Positions 7,407 through 16,190 of a stretch of 64,000 bases of DNA are shown piece by piece (positions within the stretch are counted from its first letter, which is position 1; each line of letters starts with the position of its first letter). Source of the DNA: CATOSP01 sp965237775 (GTDB taxonomy: Bacteria > Chloroflexota > Dehalococcoidia > Lucifugimonadales > UBA3495); contig OZ250155.1 of the NCBI GenBank assembly GCA_965237775.1, positions 1,054,001 through 1,118,000 on the forward strand. Reading direction: 5' to 3'. The notes beneath the pieces are model-generated. The model searched no databases and was not told where the DNA came from. It worked only from the letters and a program-made list of their open reading frames with translations. Both the position numbers and the translations under genes were made by a program.

Positions 7407-8303
7407 TCAGACAGTGTGTTTCTGGACGAATTGACCGCAGTGGTCGAGGGCTTCCCTTGCCTCGGGAAGGAAAGATGCGAATGCCTGCCAGACGTGGGGC
7501 ATGTCGTCCCAGACTTCCAGGGTAACGTCCACGCCGGCCTCCTTGGCCCGGTCGGCTAACCGGAGCGAGTCGTCCAACAGGACTTCAGCGGTGCCCACTT
7601 GCACCAGCAATGGCGGCAACCCCTGCAGGTCGGCGTAGTAGGGAGATGCCAAGGGGGTGGTGCGGCTCCGGTCGCCGAGGTAAGCCGCTGCCATCCCTTC
7701 GAGCATCTCCTTGTCGATGAGCGGGTCCTCTTCCGCCTTAGTTTCAAAGGTGTCCCCGGTGTGGGCCAGATCGGTCCAGCCGGAATGGGATATTCCGGCT
7801 GCCGGGAGGGGGTCGCCGAAGTACTTCAAAGCGACCAACGTGGCGATAGTCAAGCCGCCACCGCACGAGTCGCCACCGATGGCGATGCGGTGGGGAGAGA
7901 CGCCTTCCGCCAGCAGCCAGCGGTAGGCCGCCACCGAATCCTCGACTGCGGCCGGGAAGGGGTGTTCCGGGGCCAGCCGGTAGTTGAGCCCCAGCACCCG
8001 GGCGTCGGACACCCGGGACAGATAGGACAGTGGCGACCGGTGGGTCCGCATTGAACCGATCATGTAGCCCCCGCCGTGCAGGTACATGACCACCCGGTCT
8101 TCCGCCACTCCGGGAGTGGAAATCCACTCGGCGGAGACACCTCCCGCTCCCACCTGCTCGAAAACGGCGTCTTTCGGCAGTTCAAATTGGGCGGTGAACT
8201 GTTCGTACCAGACTCGGAACTCCTCGACGGTGGTAAAGGCCTGGGTCTCCGCCTTGCCTGCCCGGAACATGGCGATTGCCCGGTCCAATTCTGGTGAGGC
8301 CAT
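7407..8303 (-). CDS. Alpha/beta hydrolase, HSL-type (family IV) esterase
   Basis: A 298-residue cytoplasmic carboxylesterase of the hormone-sensitive-lipase group. The oxyanion-hole motif HGGGY is at 76-80. The nucleophile elbow GDSCGG at 144-149 puts Ser at 146 (Cys replaces the usual Ala). The acid is probably Asp245 (LLDDS) and the catalytic His is at 270 (MPHVWQ). NYRLAPEHPFPAAVED (107-122) is a classic family signature. Expected to hydrolyse short acyl esters or lactones; substrate unknown. It is the last gene of a three-gene minus-strand set with the lactonase and another hydrolase, suggesting a catabolic role for an ester or lactone compound. Length is typical. Confidence 0.9.
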   Translation of the reverse strand: MASPELDRAIAMFRAGKAETQAFTTVEEFRVWYEQFTAQFELPKDAVFEQVGAGGVSAEWISTPGVAEDRVVMYLHGGGYMIGSMRTHRSPLSYLSRVSDARVLGLNYRLAPEHPFPAAVEDSVAAYRWLLAEGVSPHRIAIGGDSCGGGLTIATLVALKYFGDPLPAAGISHSGWTDLAHTGDTFETKAEEDPLIDKEMLEGMAAAYLGDRSRTTPLASPYYADLQGLPPLLVQVGTAEVLLDDSLRLADRAKEAGVDVTLEVWDDMPHVWQAFASFLPEAREALDHCGQFVQKHTV

Positions 8304-8361
8304 AATCGAAACCCCCGTTGAAGTTTTTCGTCGTTGCCAGTGACGCGGAGCCCTATCCGGC

Positions 8362-9387
8362 CTATCCCGGCAACTCCGTGATCGATATCCAGCCAGGCCC
8401 GTTGCCCAATGGGACTGTCTCGGACAGGGTCAGCACGCCGGAATCAGGATTGATGCTGAAGATGGCCATTTGGCCCGAGTCTTGGCCGGCCGAGTAGATA
8501 TACCGGTCGTGAGGCCCCAGGCATAGCGCGTTTGGTCTGGCTTCAGAGGCAACGATGCCGTTGGAGGCCAATTCGCCGGTGCCAGTGTCCACCGTGTAGC
8601 AGGCGATGCTGTCGTGGCCCCTGTTCGGCGCGTACAGAAACCTTCCCGACCCGGCGATCTGAATCTGGGAACAGGTGTTCCTCTCGGCAAACCCTTCCGG
8701 GGGAAGGGTCGTGATGGTCTGGAAGAGCGACAGCGTTCCCGCAGCGGTGTCCAGGCGGTAGCCGCTCACGCTGCACCCCTGCTCGTTGGAAAAATAGAGG
8801 ACGTCCAGGGAGGGATGAAAGCAGAAGTGACGAGGCCCCAGGAATTCCTCCGGTTCCACTATGGCCGGAGAGTTGGGGGTAATGTGGCCCGTGTCCTCGT
8901 CAAACCTGAATTGCCAGATCTGGTTGGGGCCGTTTCCCGCGATGTGAGGCACGAAAGCATAGCTGTTGGTCGGGTCGGTCTGCATCGCGTGGGCCCCGGT
9001 CGCCGTTTCCAACGATACGACGGGTGGATCTCCCACCGACCCGTCATCCCCTATGGGGTGCACCGCCACGCGCGCGCCCTGGTAATAGGACGACAGCACG
9101 AACCTGCCTCGGCGGTCCGTGGCTACGTAGACCGGCCACGAATCCAGCGGCACCGACCCCGTCTGCGTGAGGCCTCCGCCGGACTGGTCAATCCGAAAGC
9201 TGGTCAATCCAGTGGTTTCCCGGGTGCCGCAATACAGGTGATTGTGGTCGGGGCTGATCGCCAGGGTAAACGGCCCGCCGGGCACGGACACGTCGTGCTG
9301 ATGAGCGAGACCTCCGGTATCGGGGTCCACGGTAAAGACCGAGATTTTATTGTCCTCCTGGACGGCAACATACATGTAATAGGGCAT
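8362..9387 (-). CDS. Lactonase-family seven-bladed beta-propeller protein
   Basis: About 341 residues starting MPYYMYVAVQEDNKISVF. The start at 9387 is chosen because AAGGAGGG lies just upstream and homology begins there; a 25-residue longer frame would overlap the upstream hydrolase. Blade-like repeats include ISPDHNHLYCGT, GRFVLSSYYQG, HCFHPSLDVLYFSNE, SGRFLYAPNRGHDSI and LCLGPHDRYIYSAGQ. The family includes 6-phosphogluconolactonase (Pgl, YbhE type) and many generic lactonases. Here hydrolase neighbours, and no sugar-phosphate genes, favour a generic lactonase or binding role. Only 10 bp separates it from the upstream hydrolase stop. Confidence 0.88.
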   Translation of the reverse strand: MPYYMYVAVQEDNKISVFTVDPDTGGLAHQHDVSVPGGPFTLAISPDHNHLYCGTRETTGLTSFRIDQSGGGLTQTGSVPLDSWPVYVATDRRGRFVLSSYYQGARVAVHPIGDDGSVGDPPVVSLETATGAHAMQTDPTNSYAFVPHIAGNGPNQIWQFRFDEDTGHITPNSPAIVEPEEFLGPRHFCFHPSLDVLYFSNEQGCSVSGYRLDTAAGTLSLFQTITTLPPEGFAERNTCSQIQIAGSGRFLYAPNRGHDSIACYTVDTGTGELASNGIVASEARPNALCLGPHDRYIYSAGQDSGQMAIFSINPDSGVLTLSETVPLGNGPGWISITELPG

Positions 9388-9397
9388 AGCTCCCTCC

Positions 9398-10210
9398 TTA
9401 ATCGGTGCGCGAAGCGAGAAACTCCCGCACCTGTTGGGTACACCATTCCGGGTATATGGCATTGATGCCGTGGCCGAGGCCGGGATAGACCACCAACCGG
9501 GAGTCCGGCAACTGCTCGGCCATAAACCGCTGTTGCTCCAAGGTTGAGGTGGGCGATTCCTCTCCCACCAGGAGCAGCGTTGGGGTTTCGACCTCCTTCA
9601 AGTAGGGGCTGAAGTCCAAGGTGTCAAGGTATGCCTGGAGACTCCGTCCGATGGTGGAAGAAGTGCGGTCCATTTCAGCGATGTACCACTCGACCAGGCC
9701 CTGTGGCGCTACTCGGGTGTCCAGACTGTTGTTGATGGTTGCGGTGGACCAGGCTCCTACACTCCGGCTCAGTGCGGCGTCCCAGTCCCCTCCCCTGCCG
9801 GAGCGTTCCCTGCGAGGCAAGCGGCGGGGGGTGTTGCACAGCACCAGCGCCCGGGTCCGCCGGGGGTATTTGTGGGCGAAATTCAGCCCAAGGATGCCCC
9901 CGAAGGATTCTCCCACATACACCACATCGTCTATCCCCAGGTGGTCCAGGATGCTTACCAGGTCATCAACGAAGGTGTCCAGGGAAGGCTCGTATTGGTC
10001 CTCGTCAATGATGGACTCGCCCATTCCCCTCATGTCGGGACGCAGGATGCGAAATTCACGGGACAGCAATGGCACCCAGTTGCACCAGAACTTGCCGCTC
10101 CGGGAGAACCCATGCTGCAACAGCATCGTCGGCGCGGACCGCCACGGATCGGTGAAATCGTCGTCGTAATAGTGGAGTTCCACGCCGGGGCCGACGCCCA
10201 GAAAGGCCAT
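9398..10210 (-). CDS. Alpha/beta-fold hydrolase
   Basis: A 270-residue hydrolase. HGFSRSGKFW (33-42) forms the oxyanion region, RPDMRGMGES (57-66) precedes the nucleophile elbow GESFGG (100-105; Ser102), and GLGHGINA carries the catalytic His247. The acid is probably Glu217 or Glu218 (VGEESPTS). It resembles enol-lactonases and haloperoxidase-like esterases. It is the first gene of the three-gene minus-strand operon. Its upstream region lies only ~50 bp from the left end of IS1380 copy 2, so its promoter may come from or have been altered by the IS. The substrate cannot be inferred. Confidence 0.88.
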   Translation of the reverse strand: MAFLGVGPGVELHYYDDDFTDPWRSAPTMLLQHGFSRSGKFWCNWVPLLSREFRILRPDMRGMGESIIDEDQYEPSLDTFVDDLVSILDHLGIDDVVYVGESFGGILGLNFAHKYPRRTRALVLCNTPRRLPRRERSGRGGDWDAALSRSVGAWSTATINNSLDTRVAPQGLVEWYIAEMDRTSSTIGRSLQAYLDTLDFSPYLKEVETPTLLLVGEESPTSTLEQQRFMAEQLPDSRLVVYPGLGHGINAIYPEWCTQQVREFLASRTD

Positions 10211-10334
10211 AGCTGCGCCCCCGAAGCTTTAGAGTCCAGTATAAGGCAGTGATAGGTTTAGCCCCAATCCACCGAAGAGATGAGGGTCGCGGCGTGGTGA
10301 ATGGGTAAGAAAGTGCTCCTTTGCATCTGGGATA

Positions 10335-11745
10335 ATGGTTTTCGAGAGAGGAAACCGACCAGAAACAAGGAGCACCCAACAGATGCCACCACTTGAGCAC
10401 CCCGACCGCATCCAAATCGCCTTCGACGACCACCGCTTGGTCAACAATGCCGGGCTGCTTCTTCCGGCCACCCTGGCCCAGCACGTGGGCCTGCGTGAAC
10501 TCGTTGACCGTCACCTTGACCTCGGGTATGCGCCGGGGCGGGCGAACGCGGGAGACAAGATGCTGACGCTGGTGGCCTCGGCGCCGGCGGGCGGCGATTG
10601 CATTGACGACGCCGATGCGCTGCGTGCGGGGCGGACCTCCTCGGTGCTGGGGTGCATGGTCAAAGCGCCCTCCACCCCCCGCTTTCGCGAGGGCAGGCTC
10701 TGGGGACGTTCCCGCGCAGCTTCCGGTGGGGCCATGTCCGCCAGCTGGACCGGGTGAGCCGGGAACTGCCGGCCCGGGCCTGGGCCGCCGGCGCCGGACC
10801 CGGCGACGGGCCGCTGACCATCGACCTGGACTCCACCATCTGCGAGACCTACGGGCTGGCCAAGGAGGGGGCGCGACACCATGGCTACACTGGCAAGCGA
10901 GGCTATCACCCGCTGCTGGCCGTGGCCGCCGGAACCGGCGACGTGCTGATGTCCCGGCTGCGCGAGGGCCGCGCCAACACCGCTCGGGGCGCCGCCCACT
11001 TCCTGCGGGAGACCGTGGGGCGGGTGCGCCATGCCGGGGCCAAGGGGCAACTCACGGTGCGGACCGACAGCGGCTTCTACACCCACGCCGTGGTCGCCGT
11101 CTTTCGCAAGACGAAGGTCCGCTTCTCCATCACCATCCGCCAGCGTGCCAACCTGCGCAATCTCATTGAAGCCATACCCGAGAAGCCATACCCGAGGCGG
11201 ACTGGACGCCCATCCCTTATTGGATGGACGGCGCCGCCGACGTGGCCGAGACCGCTTACACTCCCTTCAGGAGCAAGCCCGATGCCGCGCCGGTGCGGCT
11301 CATCGTCCGGCGGGTGAAGCCCACGCCCGGTTCCCAGCTGGCCCTCTTCGCCAGCTACAGCTATCACGGCTTCATCACCGACCGGGACGGGGATACCCTG
11401 GAGCTGGAGGCCGACCACCGCCGCCACGCCGAGGTCGAAAATGCCATCCGAGACCTCAAGTACGGCGTGGGACTCAATCATCTCCCGTCAGGCCGTTTCG
11501 CCGCCAACGCCGCCTGGCTGGCCGTCCAGGTGCTGGCGCATAATCTGGCCCGTTGGGCGGCGCGCATCGGTCTGGGCGGGCAACTGGTGACCACCAAGAC
11601 CCTGCGGCGACGCTTCTTCTCCCTGGCCGGACGGCTTACCCGCTCGGCGCGCAGACTCACTTTGCATCTTCCCCGGGGCTGGCCCTGGGCTGAGCAGGCC
11701 ACTCTCGCCCTGGCCCGACTGCGAGCCATCCCACTCCCAGCCTGA
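10335..11745 (+). pseudogene. IS1380 transposase, copy 2, doubly frameshifted
   Basis: Same family motifs as copy 1 (TIDLDSTICETYGLAK, RTDSGFY, HAEVENAIRDLK). Besides the shared hairpin insertion at 10676-10699 it has a 14-bp direct duplication (11168-11181 repeated at 11182-11195, GAAGCCATACCCGA) that shifts the frame again. It needs two frame corrections, so it is dead. Confidence 0.85.
10676..10699 (-). repeat. AGCCTG-hairpin micro-insertion H2
   Basis: Identical to H1 and at the same position in the second IS1380 copy, so inherited by copying rather than inserted independently. Confidence 0.75.
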
Positions 11746-11747
11746 CG

Positions 11748-12175
11748 GCGCTATCCGCAACCGACCCACCGCATCCAAACTCGCGTCCGCCCGGTCCGCG
11801 AGTGCATCCTGTTGCGTCCGGTCTCACTATCACGCGATTCCCAGCCTCCATAGACCGCTCTCGAGGCCCGGTGCGGCTACTGAAAACCCTCTGCGGCGTC
11901 ACATCGGTCCCAATGGAGCCCAGGCTTTCTCCCTTGTAGGCTCCCTCATCCCAATTTGCCCTGCCTTCACGCCTCCCATCGGTGGATTCGGGCTAAAGCC
12001 GCCAAGACCTGCTGTTGAGTCAGCCATTTTCCCAACTCCATGTGACGAACCGGTGACATTTAAGGGGATAACTCAATCTATCTCATCGCTATCGATCTTT
12101 CCGGGTAGTCGGAGACTATGGCGATGACGCCGCCTGTCGCCGGCACCCGATGGGGGCGCTCTGAAGATGCGCGGT
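11748..12175. other. Gene-free stretch: IS1380 tail plus intergenic DNA
   Basis: Up to 11996 this is the non-coding 3' part of IS1380 copy 2. From 11997 to 12175 no gene, hairpin or known RNA is apparent. Confidence 0.5.
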
Positions 12176-12481
12176 TCATTCGACGCCCACCTCAGGCGCG
12201 ACGGTGGCCTGAAGCCGCAGCCCCAGAGCATGCACCACCTTCAGAACGGTGGCGAACTCTGGATTGCCGTCGGCGGACAGAGACTTGTAAAGGCTCTCCC
12301 TTCCCAGACCCGTCTCCTGGGCCACCAACGCCATTCTCCGGGCCCGGGCGATATCCCCCAAGGTCGCCATGATCAGACCCAGGTCGCCCTCCTCCAGCGC
12401 TGCGCTGAGGTAGGCGGCCATGTCCTCCTCGGTTTCCAGATGCTCCGCCGGGTCCCACGGTCTCGTCGGCGTCTTTTCCAT
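12176..12481 (-). CDS. HigA-like antitoxin (addiction-module HTH protein)
   Basis: A 101-residue putative addiction-module antidote. It starts MEKTPTRPWDPAEHLETEED, and the HTH includes GDIARARRMALVAQETGL and RESLYKSLSADGNPEF, with a final block TVLKVVHALGLRLQA. This is the usual layout of the antidote family paired with RelE/HigB-like killers. It follows the toxin gene with an 11-bp gap, in the toxin-first order. It should bind and neutralise the toxin and repress the operon. Confidence 0.88.
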   Translation of the reverse strand: MEKTPTRPWDPAEHLETEEDMAAYLSAALEEGDLGLIMATLGDIARARRMALVAQETGLGRESLYKSLSADGNPEFATVLKVVHALGLRLQATVAPEVGVE

Positions 12482-12492
12482 GTTCGCCCCTC

Positions 12493-12786
12493 CTACAATC
12501 CCCGGGCCAGTTGCAGAGCCCTTCGTATGTCCCGCTCCTGGCTGTCCTTGTCGCCTCCGGCCAGGAGAACGATCAGGGCCTCGCCTCGTTGTACAAAGTA
12601 GACCCGGTATCCCGGCCCGTAGTCGATACGGATCTCGGACACTCCTTCGCCCACCGGCCTCACGTCCCCAGGATTACCCAGGGAGAGCCGCCGGATGCGG
12701 TTGTCGATTCGCGCCCTTGCGTGCCGGTCCCTAAGACCCCTGAACCAACGGGCGTAGACTTCGGTCTGGCGAATCTCAATCATCAC
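12493..12786 (-). CDS. RelE/HigB-like toxin
   Basis: A 97-residue addiction-module killer protein, probably a ribosome-dependent mRNA interferase. It starts MIEIRQTEVYARWFRGLRD (the second Met is also possible) and carries NPGDVRPVGEGVSEIRID, YGPGYRVYFVQRG and LLAGGDKDSQERDI, the conserved G-x-G-Y-R-V-Y-F and G-G-D-K blocks of the family. It is first in the pair. It lies between IS1380 copy 2 and the tandem IS630 copies and may help stabilise this mobile region. Confidence 0.88.
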   Translation of the reverse strand: MMIEIRQTEVYARWFRGLRDRHARARIDNRIRRLSLGNPGDVRPVGEGVSEIRIDYGPGYRVYFVQRGEALIVLLAGGDKDSQERDIRRALQLARGL

Positions 12787-12873
12787 CCCAATTGTAGGCC
12801 ACAGGATACTGAGAATGCAAGGGGCGGAGGTTAACGACTAGACATAGTTTTGCTAATAAACATTAACTAGTAC

Positions 12874-14068
12874 TCAGTCAACGGTAAAATCGGAAGGGTA
12901 AAGGCGGTGTAGTTTGGTTCGTGCGTCCCGGGTGTTGAAGCGCCAGTTGATGGTGGCTCTGGCGTTGTTGCGCTCCGTGACCAGGGCGTCTACTTCCCTC
13001 CTTAAGGCCTCCTCGCCGGAGAGCCGCTGCTTCAGGCAGGAGCGGGACAGCACGCTGAACTCGATCTCCGCCATCCCTTCGACAAGCTCAGGACAGGATT
13101 CAGCCAACTCCCGTGCTTGGGGGTGTAGTGGAACTCCAGCCGCCTGGCAATCCTCCGGGCTTCCTCAGCCGGGAAAGTCTCGTACAGCGATGCCCGGCGA
13201 TGGGTGTTCAGATTGTCCAAGACGACCCTTACCACCTCGGCTTCGGGGTAGGCTTCATCCACCAGCCAGCGCATCCGGTGGGCGAAGTCTTGCATCGTGC
13301 GCCGCTCGGTCACTGCCACATGCCGCCAGCCCGCCAACGGCTCACAGGCCAAGAAGAGGTTGCGGGTACCCTCCCTGCGGTATTCGTAGTCCTGGCGCAG
13401 CGGACGTCCCGGCCGGGGCGGGAGCGGCGGCCGGGTCTCGGCCAGCAACTGGGTGGATGTCTCGTCAAAGCAGACCACCGGACGTTGGGGATCAGGAGGT
13501 TCGGCGTAGAGATCCAGGACATCCTCCATGTTAGCCACAAATTCCGCGCTCACCTTGGGAATGCACCACTCCTTCTTCTGCCACGGCTTGAGAGTGTTTT
13601 TTTGAGACGCTTTCGGATTCCCTCATGGGACATGGAGGACGCCAGCCCCAACTCCACCACCTTCCCGGCCAACAGGCGCAAAGTCCAGTGGCTGTGCCCT
13701 TCCGGCGGCGGGCTGCAGGCCAGGGCGATGAGGTGGGCTTCGCCCCGGTCGTCCAGCTTCCGGGGCCGGTTGGCCTGGGGACGGTCCCGCAAAACCTTCT
13801 CCAACCCTTCTTCGGCAAAGCGCTGCTTGACCCGGTATACCGTGCTCAGGGCCACATCCAAAGCTTCGGCCACTTGGGGCGCGGCCCAACCGTCGCCGCT
13901 CTTTAGGAGAATCCGCGCTCTAGCGGTCACTCGGGCTGAGTTTTTGCCAACCCGGACCAGTCGTTGGAGCTCTTCCCGTTGTTCCTGTGCCAGCCGCACC
14001 GCGTATTTGTCCTTGACCATCACTTCTACCCCCGCCATCAACACTTCCCACCAGCCAAGATAGCTCAA
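12874..14068 (-). pseudogene. IS630 transposase, copy 1 (ORFA/ORFB, with a 22-bp insertion)
   Basis: The N-terminal frame (13550-14068) has paired HTH segments (ARVTARARILLKSGDGWAAP, QVAEALDVALSTVYRVKQRF). A run of seven A (~13596-13603, minus strand) precedes the shift into the catalytic frame, which reads KPWQKKEWCIPKVSAEF, CFDETSTQLLAETRP, VVRVVLDNLNTH and FHYTPKHGSWLN; the A-run fits the -1 slippage used by IS630 relatives. Near the final catalytic motif (HYTPKHGSWLN-x-AEIEFSVL) a 22-bp insertion adds the peptide NPVLSLSKG and breaks the frame; the rest continues as AEIEFSVLSRSCLKQR. Inactive. Confidence 0.85.
13076..13097 (-). repeat. 22-bp SLSKG-type micro-insertion in IS630
   Basis: CCTTCGACAAG then CTCAGGACAGG on the plus strand. 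Compared with IS630 copy 2 it is additional sequence; on the coding strand it adds NPVLSLSKG or, in another frame, SCPELVEG. These peptide signatures recur in proteins of many bacteria (recollection), marking a widespread short repeat. Confidence 0.75.
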
Positions 14069-14113
14069 TTGGCCCCTTTCTTAAACAAATCCCAAGCCTA
14101 AGTTGACTGAGTA

Positions 14114-15292
14114 CTAGTAGTCAGTCAACGGTGGAATCAAAAGGGTAAAGGCGGTGAAGTTTGGTTCGGGCGTCCCGGTGTTGAACCGCCAGTTGATGGT
14201 GGCTCGGGCGGCGTTGCGTTCCTTAACCAGAGCTTGGACTTCCCGTTGGAGCGCCTCCTGGTCGGGGAGCCGCTGTTTCAAGCAGGAGCAGGACAGTACA
14301 CTGAACTCAATCTCGGCCATGTTCAACCAACTTCCATGCTTGGGGGTATAGTGGAACTCCAGCCGCTTGGCAATCCGCCGGGCCTCTGCCGCCGGGAACG
14401 TCTCGTACAGGGACGCCGGACGATGAGTGTTCAGGTTGTCCATGACCACCCGCACCACCGGGGTCTCCGGGTAAGCTTCGTCCACCAGCCACCGCATCTG
14501 ATGGGCGAAGTCTTGCATGGTGCGCCGCTGGGTCACCGCCACCTGCCGCCAGCCCGTCAACGGCTCACAGGCCAGGAACAGGTTGCGGGTACCCTCCCTG
14601 CGGTACTCGTAGTCCTGCCGCAGCGGAAGTCCCGGCCGGGGCGGCAGAGAGGGGCGGGTCTCCGCCAACAACTGGGTGGAGGTCTCATCAAAGCAGACTA
14701 CCGGCCTCTGGGGGTCATACGGTTCGGCGTACAGGTCCAGCGTGTCCTCCATGTTAGCCACAAATTCCGCGCTCACCTTGGGGATGCACCACTCCTTCTT
14801 CTGCCACGGCTTAAGAGCGTTTTTTTGAGCCGCTTACGCACTCCCTCATGGGACATGGAGGACGCCAACCCCAATTCCACCACCTTCCCGGCCAGCAGGC
14901 GCAGGGTCCAGTGGTCATGGCCCTCCGGCGCTGGGCTGCAGGCCAAAGCCTGCCCCCGGCCACGACCGGGGGGCGACCAGGTGCGCCTCGCCCCGGTCAT
15001 CCAACTTCCGATGCCGGTTGGCCTGGGGCCGGTCCCGCAGGGCCCTCGCCAACCCCTCCCCAGCAAAGCGCTGCTTGATCCGATACACGGTGCCCAGCGC
15101 CACATCCAGGGCTTCCGCCACCTGGGGAGCTGCCCAACCATCGTCGCTCTTGAGCAGAATCCGCGCTCGGGCGGTCACTCGGGCGGAGCTTTTCCCCACC
15201 CGAATCAAATGCTGGAGTTCTTCCCGTTGTTCCGGCTGCAGCCGCACTGCGTACTTGTCCCTGACCATCACTGCCACCCCCGCCATCAACAC
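14114..15292 (-). pseudogene. IS630 transposase, copy 2, with hairpin insertion
   Basis: Homologous to copy 1 throughout. The N-terminal HTH frame (14915-15292) reads ARVTARARILLKSDDGWAAP and runs to DDRGEAHLVAP, where a ~26-nt AGCCTG-hairpin unit (14947-14972) interrupts it; homology resumes as ALACSPAPEGHDHW in another frame. A T7/A7 slippery run follows (~14819-14825), then the catalytic frame 14114-14776 with CFDETSTQLLAETRP, VVRVVMDNLNTH, HYTPKHGSWLNMAEIEFSVL. The catalytic half is intact, unlike copy 1. Confidence 0.85.
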
Positions 15293-15364
15293 TTTCCACC
15301 AGGCACGATTGCTTAATTGGTCGATTTATTAAACAATTGCTGAAACCAAGTTGACTGAGTACTA
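14116..15364 (-). mobile_element. IS630-family insertion sequence, copy 2
   Basis: Right end GTTGACTGAGTACTAG, left end TAGTCAGTCAAC. It lies head-to-tail with copy 1, with no spacer beyond the shared TA-containing junction. The IS5 element begins at its right end. Confidence 0.8.
14947..14972 (+). repeat. AGCCTG-hairpin micro-insertion H3
   Basis: AGCCTG followed by CCCCCGG-CCACGA-CCGGGGG, a perfect 7-bp stem with a 6-nt loop. It shares the AGCCTG lead and GC stem with the other units but has a different loop. It is absent from the homologous position in IS630 copy 1. Confidence 0.75.
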
Positions 15365-16171
15365 GGGCATGTTGACATTTGGATACAATGGAAATATGTC
15401 AAGACTTGAACTCTCTGAAGACCAGTGGACCAAGATTCTCCAGTTCTTGCGTGGCCGCACTGATTTGTACGTCGGTCAGGAAGCGGAATGCCGGCGTTTC
15501 ATAGAAGCCGTTCCGTGGGTGGACCGTTCCGGCGCCCAATGGAGGCTCCTCCCCTCCGAGTATGGAAATTGGAACAGCGTCTACAAGAGATTCGCCCGTT
15601 GGGCCGACCGGGGAATCCGGGAACTGTTGCATCGGCATTTGGCCGGCGACCCGGATATGGAGTACCTTATCATAGACGGCACAGTGGTTCGGGCCCATCC
15701 CTGTGCCGCCGGAGCACCCCCCAAAAAGGTGGCCGGGAGTCTCAGGCCTTGGGACGGAGCCGGGGCGGGTTCAGCACTAAGGTCCATGTGACAGTGGATA
15801 GCCTGGGCAATCCCTTGCGGTTCATCCTGACCGGGGGCCAAGAGCACGACGTCACCCAGGCCAAGGGGCTGATAGCCGATTATGCTGGTGGGTACGTGAT
15901 TGCCGACAAGGGATATGATTCCCAAGGGTTCCGTCAGCACATCCCGGACCGGAACATGAGTCCGGTCATTCCTCCGCGCTCCAACCGGAAAGAACCCCAA
16001 GCCTACGATGCCCACCTATACCGGGAGCGTCATCTGGTCGAATGCTTCATCAACAAGATAAAACACTATCGCCGGATATTCTCCCGGTTTGAGAAGCTGG
16101 ACATCAGATATCCGGGCTTCCTTCATTTCACCGCTGCTCTCATTTGGCTACGCTGAAATGTCAACACGGCC
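15365..16171 (+). mobile_element. IS5-family insertion sequence
   Basis: 807 bp. Left end GGGCATGTTGACATTT, right end complement GGCCGTGTTGACATTT. It is flanked by TA/CTA on both sides. It sits at the right end of IS630 copy 2 and truncates the left end of IS607 element A1. Confidence 0.8.
15396..16156 (+). CDS. IS5-family transposase, two frames joined by probable -1 frameshift
   Basis: OrfA starts at ATG ~15396 (MSRLELSEDQWTKILQFL) and reads WRLLPSEYGNWNSVYKRFARW, then YLIIDGTVVRAHPCAAGAP with the first catalytic Asp in IIDGT. At CCCCCCAAAAAGG (~15714) the downstream frame takes over: GGRESQALGRSRGGFSTK, VIADKGYDSQ (second Asp) and YRERHLVECFINKIKHYRR (Glu). The homopolymer pair is a plausible programmed -1 site, as known for the IS427 group of IS5. 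Product ~253 residues; apart from the frame change it looks intact. Confidence 0.8.
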
Positions 16172-16190
16172 TAATACTACAATACGTTCT

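Larger units (their letters stand above)
10258..11996 (+). mobile_element. IS1380-family insertion sequence, copy 2
   Basis: Left end TTAGCCCCAATCCACCGA, right end complement TTAGCCCGAATCCACCGA. Same orientation as copy 1, 15 bp longer, mainly from a 14-bp tandem duplication. The two copies bracket the IS21 relic and the hydrolase operon. Confidence 0.85.
12868..14116 (-). mobile_element. IS630-family insertion sequence, copy 1
   Basis: Ends share TAGTACTCAGTCAAC as inverted repeats, flanked by TA, the IS630 target. It abuts copy 2 directly; the two share a CTAGTAG junction at 14113-14120. The transposase is on the minus strand. Confidence 0.8.

Noticed and set aside
9388..9462. 25-residue extension of the lactonase
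   Set aside because: It would overlap the upstream hydrolase and lacks homology; ATG 9387 has AAGGAGGG at correct spacing.
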